Shown here piece after piece: positions 39,001 to 50,106 of a stretch of DNA of 64,000 nucleotides. Within the stretch, counting starts at the first letter, position 1, and each line of letters begins with the position of its first letter. This DNA is from Tritrichomonas musculus (Eukaryota > Parabasalia > Tritrichomonadida > Tritrichomonadidae): contig JAPFFF010000001.1 of the NCBI GenBank assembly GCA_039105265.1, forward strand, positions 8,928,001 to 8,992,000, in the 5' to 3' direction. The notes under the pieces are model-generated. The model worked only from the letters and a program-made list of their open reading frames with translations. It was not told where the DNA came from and searched no databases. Both the position numbers and the translations under genes were made by a program.

Positions 39001-42000
39001 TAAGATTGCTGCCAGTTAAGTCTTTGTCAAACATTATCTCTGGACAAGGTTCAAGTTTAAGGTTTTGATTGCTACACATAATAAATATCGTGATACCTAT
39101 CACTGTTGTTGCCTGTAGCAACCACCAAATCCTAAATTTTGATTCTTTCCCTCATTTTTTCACTCATTTTAGCATTTTTTTAAAGCACGAGGCATATCAA
39201 CTTTTTCTCTAAAAAATATAACCAACATAACCTTTCAATTAAAAGAAAAAGTAAATTAAAATGAAGAAGTGGTTATTATTTTGTCATATGATATGGTTAA
39301 TATGCGAATTTAAACAACTCATATAATAGCATTATGAATATGATAATTCAAACTTTTTAAAAATAATCCATTTTCATTGAAGCATTGTTCATGAAAAAGT
39401 GAGCGAAATTAAATTCAATTAATCTAGCTCTCAAAAAGTTGCTACTGGAAATTCGTAAAATTCTCGATCTCTGAAATCGATCTCGAGAATCAGTGCGTAT
39501 TTATGTATCGATATCGAAAAGTCAATCAATTATCAATCTCGAGAATCGGAAAATAACAAGCCTACTTGTCATTTTAGAAAAAGAATAAAATTATTAGACA
39601 AATTTGAAGAATTATAATCATTTAAGTTGTCAAAATAATTAAAAATATCTTATTTATTATATTTATATTTATTAAATTTACTTTGGAATAACAAATCGAA
39701 ACTCTAGATGTTAGCATTTATCTTATCATAAAAATTGAATAAAGGGTTTCATTAAAGAAAATTATAATTTTATTTTTTAAACATTGACACTTATGATTTC
39801 TTCATTAAAATTACATTTTATGTTAATTTTCAGATTTTATATCAATTATTTCCAAAAGGTTTAATTTTCTTTTCAATATATGTTTTAATTTATTTAATGT
39901 CATAAAAATTCCACACTGGAGATTTAAGTTTTTTTATACAGTTTAAAATGATTCCCTTCTTGAAAATTTCCAGTGGAAATGAAAAAGTTTAATAAAAAAG
40001 TTTTCAAATATCTCAATGATTTGAACTGAAATTTGAATTTCATAATGTTGTTATTATATAATAACGTTTATATATATATATTATAGACCATTTTCGCATA
40101 TTTTATTTCAATTTTGAGAAAAAGATCTTGAAATTACCTCTATTAAAAGAAGCACCACTTTAGAGGTTATTGAAAATCGTTTCGACTTCATATTGAAATA
40201 TTATATAGTATATTGGTTTTTAAGTAAACTTTATATGGACCAGAAAAGAATCTATCGTTTTAAAAAAATCCAAGTTATCAAAAAGTTTAACTTTTCAGAA
40301 CTAACGTACGAATTTTAATTCTAAACGTTTTTACATGTTTGATAGAAGTTGTGTAAAATCACAGAAATAAATCGATTTACCGACAAATGAAAGAAAAATA
40401 TCAAAGTATAAAAATAATTCAAAAAGTTGACAAATTGAAGAGGAGAGTTAACTTATTGAATGGGCTATTTTTTCTCGTTGTTTGCCTTTTTTTGCGTTAT
40501 ATAATTAATAAATTCAAAATTTTATTTTATTTATAAATAATATAATAATATTTATATATAAATATTACTTTTATGATTTGATTAAGGGCAATCGATGAAA
40601 TTTGGAGATTCTCAATTTCAAATAATTCAAGATAGACCATATGATGATTTAAAAGTATCTGCTAATATAATTAGAATAAACCATGCGAGACTCAATATTT
40701 TTACAAAATGGCTGAGATATAATCAGTTTTTTGAAATAATTACTGATGCTATTAAATCAAATATTGTCCCAAATTCAACATACCAAATCATTCGAAAACA
40801 ATATATTAGATATATATGCGTATATTAAATCTATTTATTCGACTAAATCTCAAATCACAACTACCAATTTTATATTAGAGTCATGATAAGTTACACTCGA
40901 TCATTAGTTTTATGCATTCTCCCAAGCAAATATATAAATTGATTTAAAATACCTTATGAGTAATTATTTTTTAAAACTATATATATGATTAAATATACAA
41001 GAATATTTAAAAAATATTAATATCCCATCAAGAAAAATTTGTAAAACGATAAAACTTAAATTTGAAAAGAAAAAATTGAGAGAAAAAAATATTTGAATAG
41101 GCATTCAAATTAGATTTATTTTGAATAAAACATTTTTATCTCAATAATATAAATAAATTATAGAGATATTTTAGATAAAAAAACTATTATATATTATATA
41201 AAATATTATATGTACTTATGAAAAATACAAACAAATTATACTATGAGTTTTTGTGTTAAAAATTTGCACTACTCAATTTTTTTTTTTATTCATTTTTAAT
41301 TCTGAATTTACTTATGTGCTTAGTTATTTTGGAAATGAAATTTCCCTATATTAAAGATGATAGTCTATTTTATTATTAAAATTTAATAATTAAAAATCAT
41401 AGAACCTCTAAACATCATTAAAATTCATAAATATCGCAATTAATTGATTTATTCAGCTGATAAATAATTATATTTGCTTGATATGATTTTATATAACAAC
41501 TATTTGTTATTATTCCCCCGAAAACTTTGATTTTTAATGAACATAAATATTCATGCAATTATTTCCATTTCAACTCCAAAATGAAAATAATATATTTAAT
41601 ATGCTTTATTAAATAAATATATATTAAAAAAATTATATTTTGTAATAACAATTCCTTATTAAAAAAACATTAATTATAATATAATAGAATTATTAACACC
41701 AATCGTCGACAAAATAAAATATTAATGTAAATAAACACTCAACAGAAAGGATTATTCCCCAGGATTTCAAAAATAAAAAATGCGATATGGAATTTTATAA
41801 GTCTACTATAAATTTTATTTAAAAGACATAATATCATTTTATCATTTAGCACTAAAATAGAATGTCAAAACCATTAATCTACAAGTCCTTTGGATGATCA
41901 AAAAAAATATCATTAGTCATTAATTTCATCACACTTGAAATAATTATGTAATGTATCATTAAGGATTATTTTATCTAATATAAATAATCAATATATTTAA

Positions 42001-43364
42001 AAAATATTGTTTTTTCTTGTTCTTATAATAAGATATAAATGCTTTTTTAAGGCTTCTTAACGTACGAAAAACGGTTACCCTTGCTCCTTTCTCGATTATA
42101 AAATAGGTTATTTTACAACTTATATTGATAATTATCCACTTAAAAATTTAGTAATCTTTATTCCACATAATGTATTTATGAATATTTTTGTTTTCAAACA
42201 ATATCTATTAAAAAACTATTTTAATTAAATACTTATTTATTATGCAGCAAAATTTAGTATTATATATTATATAACATCTAATTTAGATTTAAATATTATT
42301 ATTATACAAAGCTAATATTAAGATATTTTGATTTTATATAATTATTTTACTTTCCTACTTTTTCTATGTCAATAATTCTTAATCTTCATTCAATAAAAAC
42401 ATCACAAAAAGTTGCCGATAAAAGGCATTATCTCAAAAAATTGATTTAAAATATTCATCAACTGATATAAACTTTTCTCAAAATTACAAATAATTATTGA
42501 AAAATTTAAATAAGTTATAGAAAAAAAAAAAATAATTTTAAAATGTTGATATATCAAAATATGATATAGATTTTTCTAGTAAAAACAATTTATATACTAC
42601 TCAAATATATTCCAAATAATATAAAAATCAAAATACTTTAAATAAATACAGTAATATATCTTGATTTAATACCAAATACGTTTATAATAAGTTTTGATTT
42701 AATCATAATCTTCATTTTTCTACATCAAAAAAATAAAATAAGAAAAAATGATTTACATATTTTCTAATATTGATTCACATATATATATTTTAATATGTTT
42801 TTGTTAGCAATTTACTGATTGGTTTATGAATATTATAGAATAATCGTATATATTCAGAGGGTTTTTTATAACGTTTAAAGCTAGTATAATATGTAAAAAA
42901 TGATAAAGAATATTATTCGAGGAGATTTTCTATCTATTTCAACAATGAACCAAGAAAATTAAATTATTAGATATAAATCGCTGATCTAAAAATATACGAA
43001 TTAGCATTTTATATCGCAAAGTTCGACGTAAAACTCAATTGTCTACAATGTCCTGGTACTTACAAACTTTTTTCTCGTGGAGTTTGTTGCGATTAAATTA
43101 GATATTATATTTGAAAAAGGAATTTTGGGATAAAAATTGCGTCATTGTAATCTCCACGGAACCCCGATTAATATATATTTTTTTCGGCTTCTTACTCTAT
43201 AAATGCTGCAGCGCTTAACATTTTGGAATTTTTTAATGATATGTTTTTGAGAGGAAAAATGATACTAAATATTTTTTCTTTATCAATTGGAGATATTATT
43301 TTTTTTACCTTTTCAATTTTTGATAACTTAAGTGAAAAATTGAGTACTTAGGTGAAATAGTCCC
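39001..43364. repeat. Right arm of the palindrome
   Basis: Inverted copy of 33012-37375, equal in length. It carries the second copy of the 77-codon frame (40595-40828) and, at its inner end, an inverted copy of the 5' part of the broken gene without the rest. Confidence 0.85.
40595..40828 (+). CDS. Small unknown protein, 77 residues (right-arm copy)
   Basis: Residue-for-residue identical to the left-arm frame at 35548-35781, and likewise read away from the palindrome centre. That the copies match exactly shows the arms are young or kept alike by gene conversion; it does not show that the protein is used. Confidence 0.35.
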   Translation: MKFGDSQFQIIQDRPYDDLKVSANIIRINHARLNIFTKWLRYNQFFEIITDAIKSNIVPNSTYQIIRKQYIRYICVY

Positions 43365-43438
43365 ATTTTTTATATGCATTATATTCCAATTATTTATTTG
43401 TTAATATGAGTTTTACAATAAAATTAAGAAAGATTGAG

Positions 43439-44257
43439 GGTAAATATTTTTTTTTGAACTTTTTAGATTTTTTCCCCTCAATTTTTTTCTTTGTATATTT
43501 GTTCACAAATAGTTGAACTTTTTAGATTTTTTCCTCTCAATTTGGATTTTTTTAAAAAAGCTAAAAAGCATGAAAATAAGTAAATAAAATACTAAAAGAA
43601 GAAACTATAAATATTTTAATATACATAAATAGAATTTATTAAGATTTTTCTGTTGAGAAAAAAAAATCATGAAATAATAATTAGCATTTCTTTGGGTGAG
43701 AAAATTTAGATGCATTAAAATATGCAGTATTTCATCTAGCATAAACTATGAGTATATGCATTGAATAAGAAAAGCAATTATTTGTGTTTAATGAGCAAAA
43801 AAATATATCGTTTTGCACCAATTTTGTGATAAAATACAATTATCAGGTTTATTAGCCAAGAGTGAAAGCGCATTTGACATATTTGTGTTCTTTTTGTGAG
43901 AATTGTGATAATATATATCTCTTCAAAATTTGAAGCTAAATATTGGTTTCTTTTTCATCTTTTGCTCTCAATTTTTTTTATTGGATCGGTAATACCAGCA
44001 TTATGCTCTTAAAAGCAGGAAATAAGGGAAATTTAGACAACGATTTTAATAAAAATTGGAAATTGCAATTCGAAGTTTATTTTTCTTCTTCATTATTGAG
44101 CATATAATGCCTGTAATGCTGTGAAATGGTGTTTATTGGTATAAAAACCTCGAATACTTACTTCTTAAATAGTAAAATTATAAAGATATTATGACAAATA
44201 AGCATTCAAAAAAATTGAGAGTAAAAAATCCAAAAAGTTCAAAAATAAAGATTTACC
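43439..44257. mobile_element. Small non-autonomous element, 819 bp, GGTAAAT ends, 8-bp target duplication
   Basis: Inverted ends of about 50 bp with about five mismatches, starting GGTAAAT and containing TTTTTGAACTTTTT and CTCAATTTTTTT. The 8-bp direct repeat AGATTGAG flanks it (43431-43438 and 44258-44265). A second internal copy of the end motif lies at about 43512-43545. No gene inside. 8-bp duplications fit hAT-like elements; the termini are not typical, so the superfamily is open. Same terminal pattern as the element at 54388-54613. Confidence 0.7.
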
Positions 44258-44265
44258 AGATTGAG

Positions 44266-44399
44266 GAAAAATTAAATGTAACCACGACGATCATTTTTCA
44301 TAGAAAGGTCGTCCTTAAAAAAAACAAAAATTTTGAAAACATAAAAATTTTCATTTTAAAATTTTGTTGAAAAAATTCAATCGTGGCCGTTAATAGTTA
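44266..44399 (+). promoter_or_regulatory. Upstream region of the dynein light-chain-like gene
   Basis: 134 bp between the small element and the start codon. It holds GAAAGGTCGTCCTTAAA at 44302-44318, about 85 bases before the ATG, found elsewhere in the window only as an inverted copy at 32574-32590. TTCAATCG at about 44376 could be an initiator of the trichomonad TCA type. Function not shown. Confidence 0.3.
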
Positions 44400-46529
44400 A
44401 TGACTCTTCGCTCTACAGCTGGGATACGAAGGACTCTTCGATCTCTGCCACGTACACCTACACAGCCTGAAACTGGTACTATTCGTTTGGAAGAGTTGGA
44501 AGAAGAATCTAAAATTCCTACTAAATATCACATCGTTCAGCAATTTCCAATTGTTCCTCATGAATATTCATCAAAGGGATACAAAATGTATTATGAAAAT
44601 GGCGTTTGGAACGTCGTTTTATGGCCATCAAATACGTCAAACTATAAAGATGAAATAAGATATTTACGGAGCGCAGTAGATAAAATGATGGACGATATTG
44701 AAACAACACCTGTTGATGAATCAGAAGATATTAAAGGACTGCAAGTTGTCATGAAAAAATCTGAACTTCTTGAAATGGCTCTGAGAGAGTTAAATAGGCA
44801 AATTTCACGTGAACATTCAGAAAGAGGTGAATTAATGACATATATACTAGATCTTTATACAAATATATTTAATGAATTACCCAATTTATATAATAATACT
44901 TTTGCTGAAATCCAAAAAGATTACAATGATATTAAAAAGAAAATGAAAGACTCAGAAGAGCAAATCAAAGAAAGAGAAGAACGTGCTGATGAAGAAGTTC
45001 GATCTTTGAAGATTTTGCTTGACATGCAGCAACAATGGCATTCTGATATTGAATCACAAATAGATGGATGGCAAAAATCAGTGAAGTCATTTAATGATAA
45101 GTTGAAATCTGAATTAAAGTTGCAAAAAGAGCAATACGAAGATCAAATTAATGATTTACAACAACAACTTGATTCATCAAATGCAGAAAGAGACGCATAT
45201 AAATCGCAAATAGACTGGGAGCAAAAATCTCTCAGTGAAAAAGAAGCCGAAGTGATTGATATGCAAAAAAAACTCGAGCAAACTAAAAAACTACTTGATG
45301 AACGTGAACAGACTTTGTACTCCACCAGAACCCACTTTGAACGCCAGTTTACTTTTTTGAAAGAACAAATGGGCCAAATGGTTTCAAAATCATTGGGTGA
45401 TACAGATGTTGATAGCCTTAACGTAATTACTAAATATCTGCCTCCACGCCAAGGTGAACAGCTTCCTTTCTTACCGCTTGATAAACTGAACCAAACAATT
45501 TCAGATATTTATTTGACAAGAACACGACATGATGGAGCTTATTCAGCAGGTAATGAGCCTCCTCTATCAAAATATATTCTGAAATATTTCATTTCAAAAA
45601 TGTTTGACTATGAAACTGCAGTACCAATAATTTGGCAATTTCTTCTTTCATGCACGCGATATAGACATGAATCAACTTATGTTGGTTTATTTATGCTACA
45701 GATTGAAGAACAATCCAATGCTTTACAATTGATTGAATATATGGTTCAACTTGTACAAAAAGAAAAAATTGGTGAAAACGGTTTGCCCAGATTGTCTATT
45801 CTTAAATATGCCAATATTGCATCGCGAGTTCTCCCAAGTGAACAAATTGATGATCTTAAACGTTTACTTGAAAGAAAAATAATTAATCCACAAGCTGGTC
45901 AATTTCTTGATTTTGACATTTTCCTTCAGATTTTCCTTGATCTTGTGACAGACCGTAATCATTCAAATCGGCAACTGATATTGTCAAAATTCAATGAGCG
46001 TCTTGAACAGGGAAAATGTGACTGGCCAATGTTTTTTGACTTTGTCACAAAATTGGCTCCATATTTATCTTTTCAAGAGGTTCAAGATCTATTCTTGGAT
46101 GCAATTCATTCGAGTTTACCTAATAATACATCAGTGACGCCGGCAGCATTACAATTAATTATTGATAATGGAACATTTGAAAGACTTCAGAGGAATCTAA
46201 GTGATGATCTCCTAGTTGGAAATCCCGAAGAAACGGCAGCATTTGTGAATATGAGATGGGTTTCAGACGTGGTTTCGCCAGTTTCAAAGGTAATAAACGA
46301 ACTAAGAAATGAAAAATCAGCTGAATGCCACAAATTCTTCACACAATTAACACAGATACAAGAACATATGAAAACCCCTTGTTCTGTTGATGATGCTGGA
46401 ACTGGCCTTTCTTTGCTGCACCTAGCTGGCTTACTTCTTGTGCGATATAAATTCATTAAAACTGCTAGAAAAGATTCAATTGAAGCTCAAAAAGCAGTTC
46501 GTCAAATTCTTGATCTTGTTTGGACATAA
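44400..46529 (+). CDS. Axonemal dynein light-chain domain protein (AXDND1-like), 709 residues
   Basis: The segment LEMALRELNRQISREHSERG (near residues 124-143), followed by ELMTYILDLYTNIFNEL and a long coiled coil with EEQIKEREERADEEVRSLK, matches the pattern of the p28/DNALI1 axonemal dynein light-chain family (ELxRQV..xCxERGxLL then coiled coil). In that family the protein binds inner-arm dyneins of flagella. Residues 1-95 are a basic Arg/Thr-rich N-terminus and a short folded part; 160-310 coiled coil; 340-700 a helical domain of unknown type (QIFLDLVTDRNHSNRQLILS). At 709 residues it is much longer than p28 (about 250) and nearer AXDND1. Stop TAAA may also serve as the trichomonad polyadenylation signal. 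Confidence 0.65.
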   Translation: MTLRSTAGIRRTLRSLPRTPTQPETGTIRLEELEEESKIPTKYHIVQQFPIVPHEYSSKGYKMYYENGVWNVVLWPSNTSNYKDEIRYLRSAVDKMMDDIETTPVDESEDIKGLQVVMKKSELLEMALRELNRQISREHSERGELMTYILDLYTNIFNELPNLYNNTFAEIQKDYNDIKKKMKDSEEQIKEREERADEEVRSLKILLDMQQQWHSDIESQIDGWQKSVKSFNDKLKSELKLQKEQYEDQINDLQQQLDSSNAERDAYKSQIDWEQKSLSEKEAEVIDMQKKLEQTKKLLDEREQTLYSTRTHFERQFTFLKEQMGQMVSKSLGDTDVDSLNVITKYLPPRQGEQLPFLPLDKLNQTISDIYLTRTRHDGAYSAGNEPPLSKYILKYFISKMFDYETAVPIIWQFLLSCTRYRHESTYVGLFMLQIEEQSNALQLIEYMVQLVQKEKIGENGLPRLSILKYANIASRVLPSEQIDDLKRLLERKIINPQAGQFLDFDIFLQIFLDLVTDRNHSNRQLILSKFNERLEQGKCDWPMFFDFVTKLAPYLSFQEVQDLFLDAIHSSLPNNTSVTPAALQLIIDNGTFERLQRNLSDDLLVGNPEETAAFVNMRWVSDVVSPVSKVINELRNEKSAECHKFFTQLTQIQEHMKTPCSVDDAGTGLSLLHLAGLLLVRYKFIKTARKDSIEAQKAVRQILDLVWT

Positions 46530-46678
46530 AAAATATTTATTTTAATTTTTGATGAATCTATTTTCTCTTCTTTTCTCTGCTTTGTTAAATAAATAAATAA
46601 AAAATATTAAGATTGATATGTTTAGAGATTATTTGTGTAAATAAGAGAGTTGTGTAGTAGAGTTGATCAAAAGATCTC
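46530..46678. other. Short spacer between converging genes
   Basis: 149 AT-rich bases between the stops of the dynein light-chain-like gene and the Sec61 gene, with several TAAA and AATAAA-like strings that could serve 3' end formation on both strands. No gene. Confidence 0.5.
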
Positions 46679-48118
46679 TTAGAAGAATGGAATTGACATA
46701 CCACTCTTTGTGAATTCTTTAGCGAGATCTTCCGCAAATCCATAAATAATAGAAACCATGAGAATGATACCAGTACCCGAGCCAAATGCACCAAGGAAGT
46801 CAGCAACAAATGACAAAAGTCCTGTCAAAATACCTCCTAATGCAGCAGCAGTTGGGATGTATTGGTTCAATTTCTTAGTAATCATTTCTTTATTGTCACG
46901 GTGTCCTTTGATTGTAAGGTGTTGTGAAGAAAGGCTCTTTGCAACATCAGCAGCTGAGTTACCTCCAATGTTGATGTAATAGTAAGCGATAATGCCTGCA
47001 GATGAAAGGATGATAATAAGATAGACAAGGGTATGAACTGGATCGTTGATTGTATGCTTGATAGATGTTGGTGCTTGAAGATAGTATGCAAGACCACTGA
47101 TTGGGACAGCATATTCATCTCCTAAGCCTTGTTCTGGTGATCTCCAAACTCCGAGGATCTTTGTAACAAATGAGTCTGGCCAGTGAGAGCAGATGATTCT
47201 TGAGAATGAGCAGATCTGTGAAATGATTGTTGATTGAACGATGATTGGTGTGTTTGATGTATAGAAAAGCTTGATTTCGAATGGTTTTGGATCTTGGCGA
47301 TTAACAGTTGTCATTAAACCGATATTGATTTTGATGTGTTCGAAGAAAACAACAGCAATGAAAACAAGAATTGTGGAGAAAACATTTGAAAGGTTTGGTA
47401 AATGTGATCTGAACATTGCTTCACGAAGAGCTCTGACTTTATCTTTTCTTGTAATCATTAAATGGAAGAAAGCAATAATAGCTCCTTCATACTCTGTTCC
47501 ACGTCCATAATAGAATGTTTCGAAAGAGAAGAGACGCCACATAATTTGTTCGCAAATGTTTGTAGCAATGAATAATGAAATTCCTGAACCAATTCCATAA
47601 CCATTTTGAAGCATTTCATCAAGTAAAATGACAACGATAGCAGCCATGAAGAGTTGAGCGAGAATTGCGATAATGCCAAAAACGCCGAGTTCTTGAAGTG
47701 TACCGTATTGTCCAGAAAAGATGGCTGTTCCTGCTTGGAATATTGTCATAATAAGACCAGCGAGCTTTTGAGCTGCTTCGAAAAGTGCAACAGATTCTTG
47801 ATTGGTTGGATCTCTGTTGATAACGCCAAGACCAGAAAGAACTTGTAAGATCATACCTGAGCTAACAATTGGTGAGATACCAAGTTCCATAAGAGTGTAT
47901 TTTGATGAAGCTGTAAGGAGACGAAGGTGATACATTGGGTCCTGATGTGCTATTTTACGGACACCAGCGAGTGGCATTAAAGAACAAATAAGATATAAAG
48001 CTAAACCGGCAAAAGTGTAAATAAGACGTTTCTTGATTGGGACTTCGTTCCTTGGTTTTGGAACGCAAGGCATAAGCTGAAGCACAGGCTTCAAGAATTG
48101 GAGAAGATCAAAACCCAT
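46679..48118 (-). CDS. SEC61A: Sec61 alpha, ER protein-conducting channel
   Basis: This is the pore subunit of the Sec61 translocon in the ER membrane. The N-terminus MGFDLLQFLKPVLQLMPCVP and PKPRNEVPIKKRLIYTFAGL are typical of eukaryotic Sec61 alpha. Then come the plug-region segment SSKYTLMELGISPIVSSGMI, QVLSGLGVINRDPTNQES, the conserved loop with DEMLQNGYGIGSGISLFIAT, the cytosolic loop with FKIKLFYTSNTPII-type sequence, and the last helices PTAAALGGILTGLLSFVADF and SGTGIILMVSIIYGFAEDLA. Ten hydrophobic segments fit the family, and 479 residues is the usual length. The start is GCCAAATGGG with TTTCAATTTAAA about 45 bases upstream. Intact; a conserved host gene. Confidence 0.97.
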   Translation of the reverse strand: MGFDLLQFLKPVLQLMPCVPKPRNEVPIKKRLIYTFAGLALYLICSLMPLAGVRKIAHQDPMYHLRLLTASSKYTLMELGISPIVSSGMILQVLSGLGVINRDPTNQESVALFEAAQKLAGLIMTIFQAGTAIFSGQYGTLQELGVFGIIAILAQLFMAAIVVILLDEMLQNGYGIGSGISLFIATNICEQIMWRLFSFETFYYGRGTEYEGAIIAFFHLMITRKDKVRALREAMFRSHLPNLSNVFSTILVFIAVVFFEHIKINIGLMTTVNRQDPKPFEIKLFYTSNTPIIVQSTIISQICSFSRIICSHWPDSFVTKILGVWRSPEQGLGDEYAVPISGLAYYLQAPTSIKHTINDPVHTLVYLIIILSSAGIIAYYYINIGGNSAADVAKSLSSQHLTIKGHRDNKEMITKKLNQYIPTAAALGGILTGLLSFVADFLGAFGSGTGIILMVSIIYGFAEDLAKEFTKSGMSIPFF

Positions 48119-50106
48119 TTGGCCAAAGATTTATGTCACTTTTTAAATTGAAATAGGGATAGCCTTTTCCTATTCAATTTTTAACAAATTTAAAATCCTT
48201 GAAAAATTGTTGCATATGGATTCCAAAGCAATAATGCTTTTAAATTCTTTAAAATAAAAATCTGAGATTAAACGAATTTTCATTATAAAACATATTGCCG
48301 CGCATTCAAATTTAGTCTAACCTATTCAATGAGTTCATACAAAATATTTTGAATATAAATAAATAAAGGTGAGAATGTAATTTTTAAATGAACTTTTTTA
48401 GGAATAATAATCAACAAAATTAAAAATAAATTAAAATATAGTATTATGGTATTGTTACCTTTTCATATCATATACTTTTTTTCCGATTTAATCAAAAAAA
48501 ATTGAAATTGTATTGATATTTCAAAATGTCATAATTCATATATTTGTCATTATTTTTTCTTTTCATCCATTAAATTACATTTGTATAAAGATGATCTCTA
48601 TTTTTTAATAAGAAAGCTATTCAATAAATGCGTTTTTGGTCAAAATTCAAAAAAATATTTTTCAATTTAAAGAGAAATTTTCTTCTATATTAAAGACCAA
48701 AGGGATAACTATAGTTTATCTCTTAACTTATCTGGTGCTGGCAAACATATCAAAGTATTTTAAAAAAATTTTTTTACAATTTTAGCTAGGATTGAGGTTT
48801 AATATTGAATATAATTCATATACGTTAATGATGTAAACTTCACAAATATCCAAATAATTTCATTTGCCTTTATTTTGGTATCACCATCACAATAAGAATT
48901 TATTTTAATATTTATCAATAACTTACCAAACGAATCATGTTTATAATATGTTGATAGTTAGTTAAATCATAAAAAATCATTATTTGATTTATAATTTTTA
49001 GTTGAAGACTTTAATATTATATTTACATCTATATATTAAATATTGATATTTATATTATTTATTATTTTGAGTAAATAGAATTTTTTTATTAAGATAAAAT
49101 TGAAATCATAATACGATTGAAACTATTCAATTTTAAAAATAGATTTTTGGCTAAAAATCTATTAGTGAAATTATCATAAATAGCATTTAACTCTGTAATA
49201 TGATAATATGTATCAATATTATTAAAAAATACCATAAATTTTGGCAGCTACAGCTCTTAATAAATATGTTTTTGGCATGATGTTATGTATAACATGTATT
49301 TAAATTGAAGAATAAATAATTAATGTATATTAATGTATATTAATAGATAGTACATTTCATTAAAATCTAGTTTTTGTTTAAATCCGATATTGGTTTTTTA
49401 TACTTGCTTTTATTTATAATTAGCTTAAGAAAAAAAGAATTAAAATATCAATACAATTTGATTTTAACAAGTATTATCTAACAAAAAGGATTTTTGAATA
49501 ATCAAATAAAAAAGTATCTTTTAGAAGTTTAAATAAATATGCAAATTTTATTCAAATTAAAATACTGATATTATATGTATATATAAATTGATTTGAAAAC
49601 TTTCTTTATTAATTCATTTTCAGTAATCGAATTTAATCCATTTGCATTTTTATAAAATCTAAGTGAATCCATATATCAAAATATCTATAAAATAAAAATC
49701 ATTCTTTATAAATGATTTTTGAGAACTAAACAACAAACAAAAAAACTAATGAATTATCATATTTTGAAAAGTTATACATATTTATCAAAAAGAGTCATAA
49801 TACTATGATAAATATCAATAATAAGAATAAATACTAATATAATAAAAATATTTCAAATTTGATAATTGCATTTTGAAATAATAAATGTTTTTTAGTAAAA
49901 TCTTTAGTTCACAAATTTTCTGTTAAATTCGTTAATTTTATAATTTTTTGTTTCATTTCAAATACATATGTCATTTTATTAGTAAAATCTCATTTATTTT
50001 TTATTTTGTATTTTTTGATTACAAGTTATTTTATTTCTATTTCGATTAAAATTTGAATTGAAACTTAAAATTGAAATGAAATAATTATTTTCAAAATAAA
50101 ACTTCG
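48119..50106. other. Intergenic, 2.0 kb, AT-rich, no gene seen
   Basis: Between divergent Sec61 and the membrane-protein gene. Very AT-rich with no frame of coding character, no clear inverted ends and no repeat array. Both flanking promoters must lie here. Immediately before the ATG at 50107 is TTTTCAAAATAAAAC, a possible initiator of the TCA type. Confidence 0.6.

Larger units (their letters stand above)
33012..43364. mobile_element. 10.35-kb palindrome: two 4364-bp inverted arms around a 1625-bp centre
   Basis: Arm 33012-37375 is the exact-length inverted copy of 39001-43364; position pairs always add to 76376, including both copies of a 77-codon frame, so there are no net length differences. 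No mismatch was found in the stretches compared. The outer tips read GGGACTATTTCACC inward on both sides. No target duplication is visible (left flank ends TTTTTCAA, right flank starts ATTTTTTA). It could be a transposon with giant inverted ends (foldback type) or a palindrome made by replication template switching. Arms are AT-rich and nearly gene-free. Confidence 0.85.

Noticed and set aside
33012-43364. Palindrome as a simple sequencing hairpin artefact
   Set aside because: A read-through hairpin would give arms meeting directly; here a 1.6-kb unique centre separates them. Long-read support is still needed.
33003-43373. 8-9-bp target duplication of the palindrome
   Set aside because: Flanks CTTTTTCAA and ATTTTTTAT share only chance T matches.
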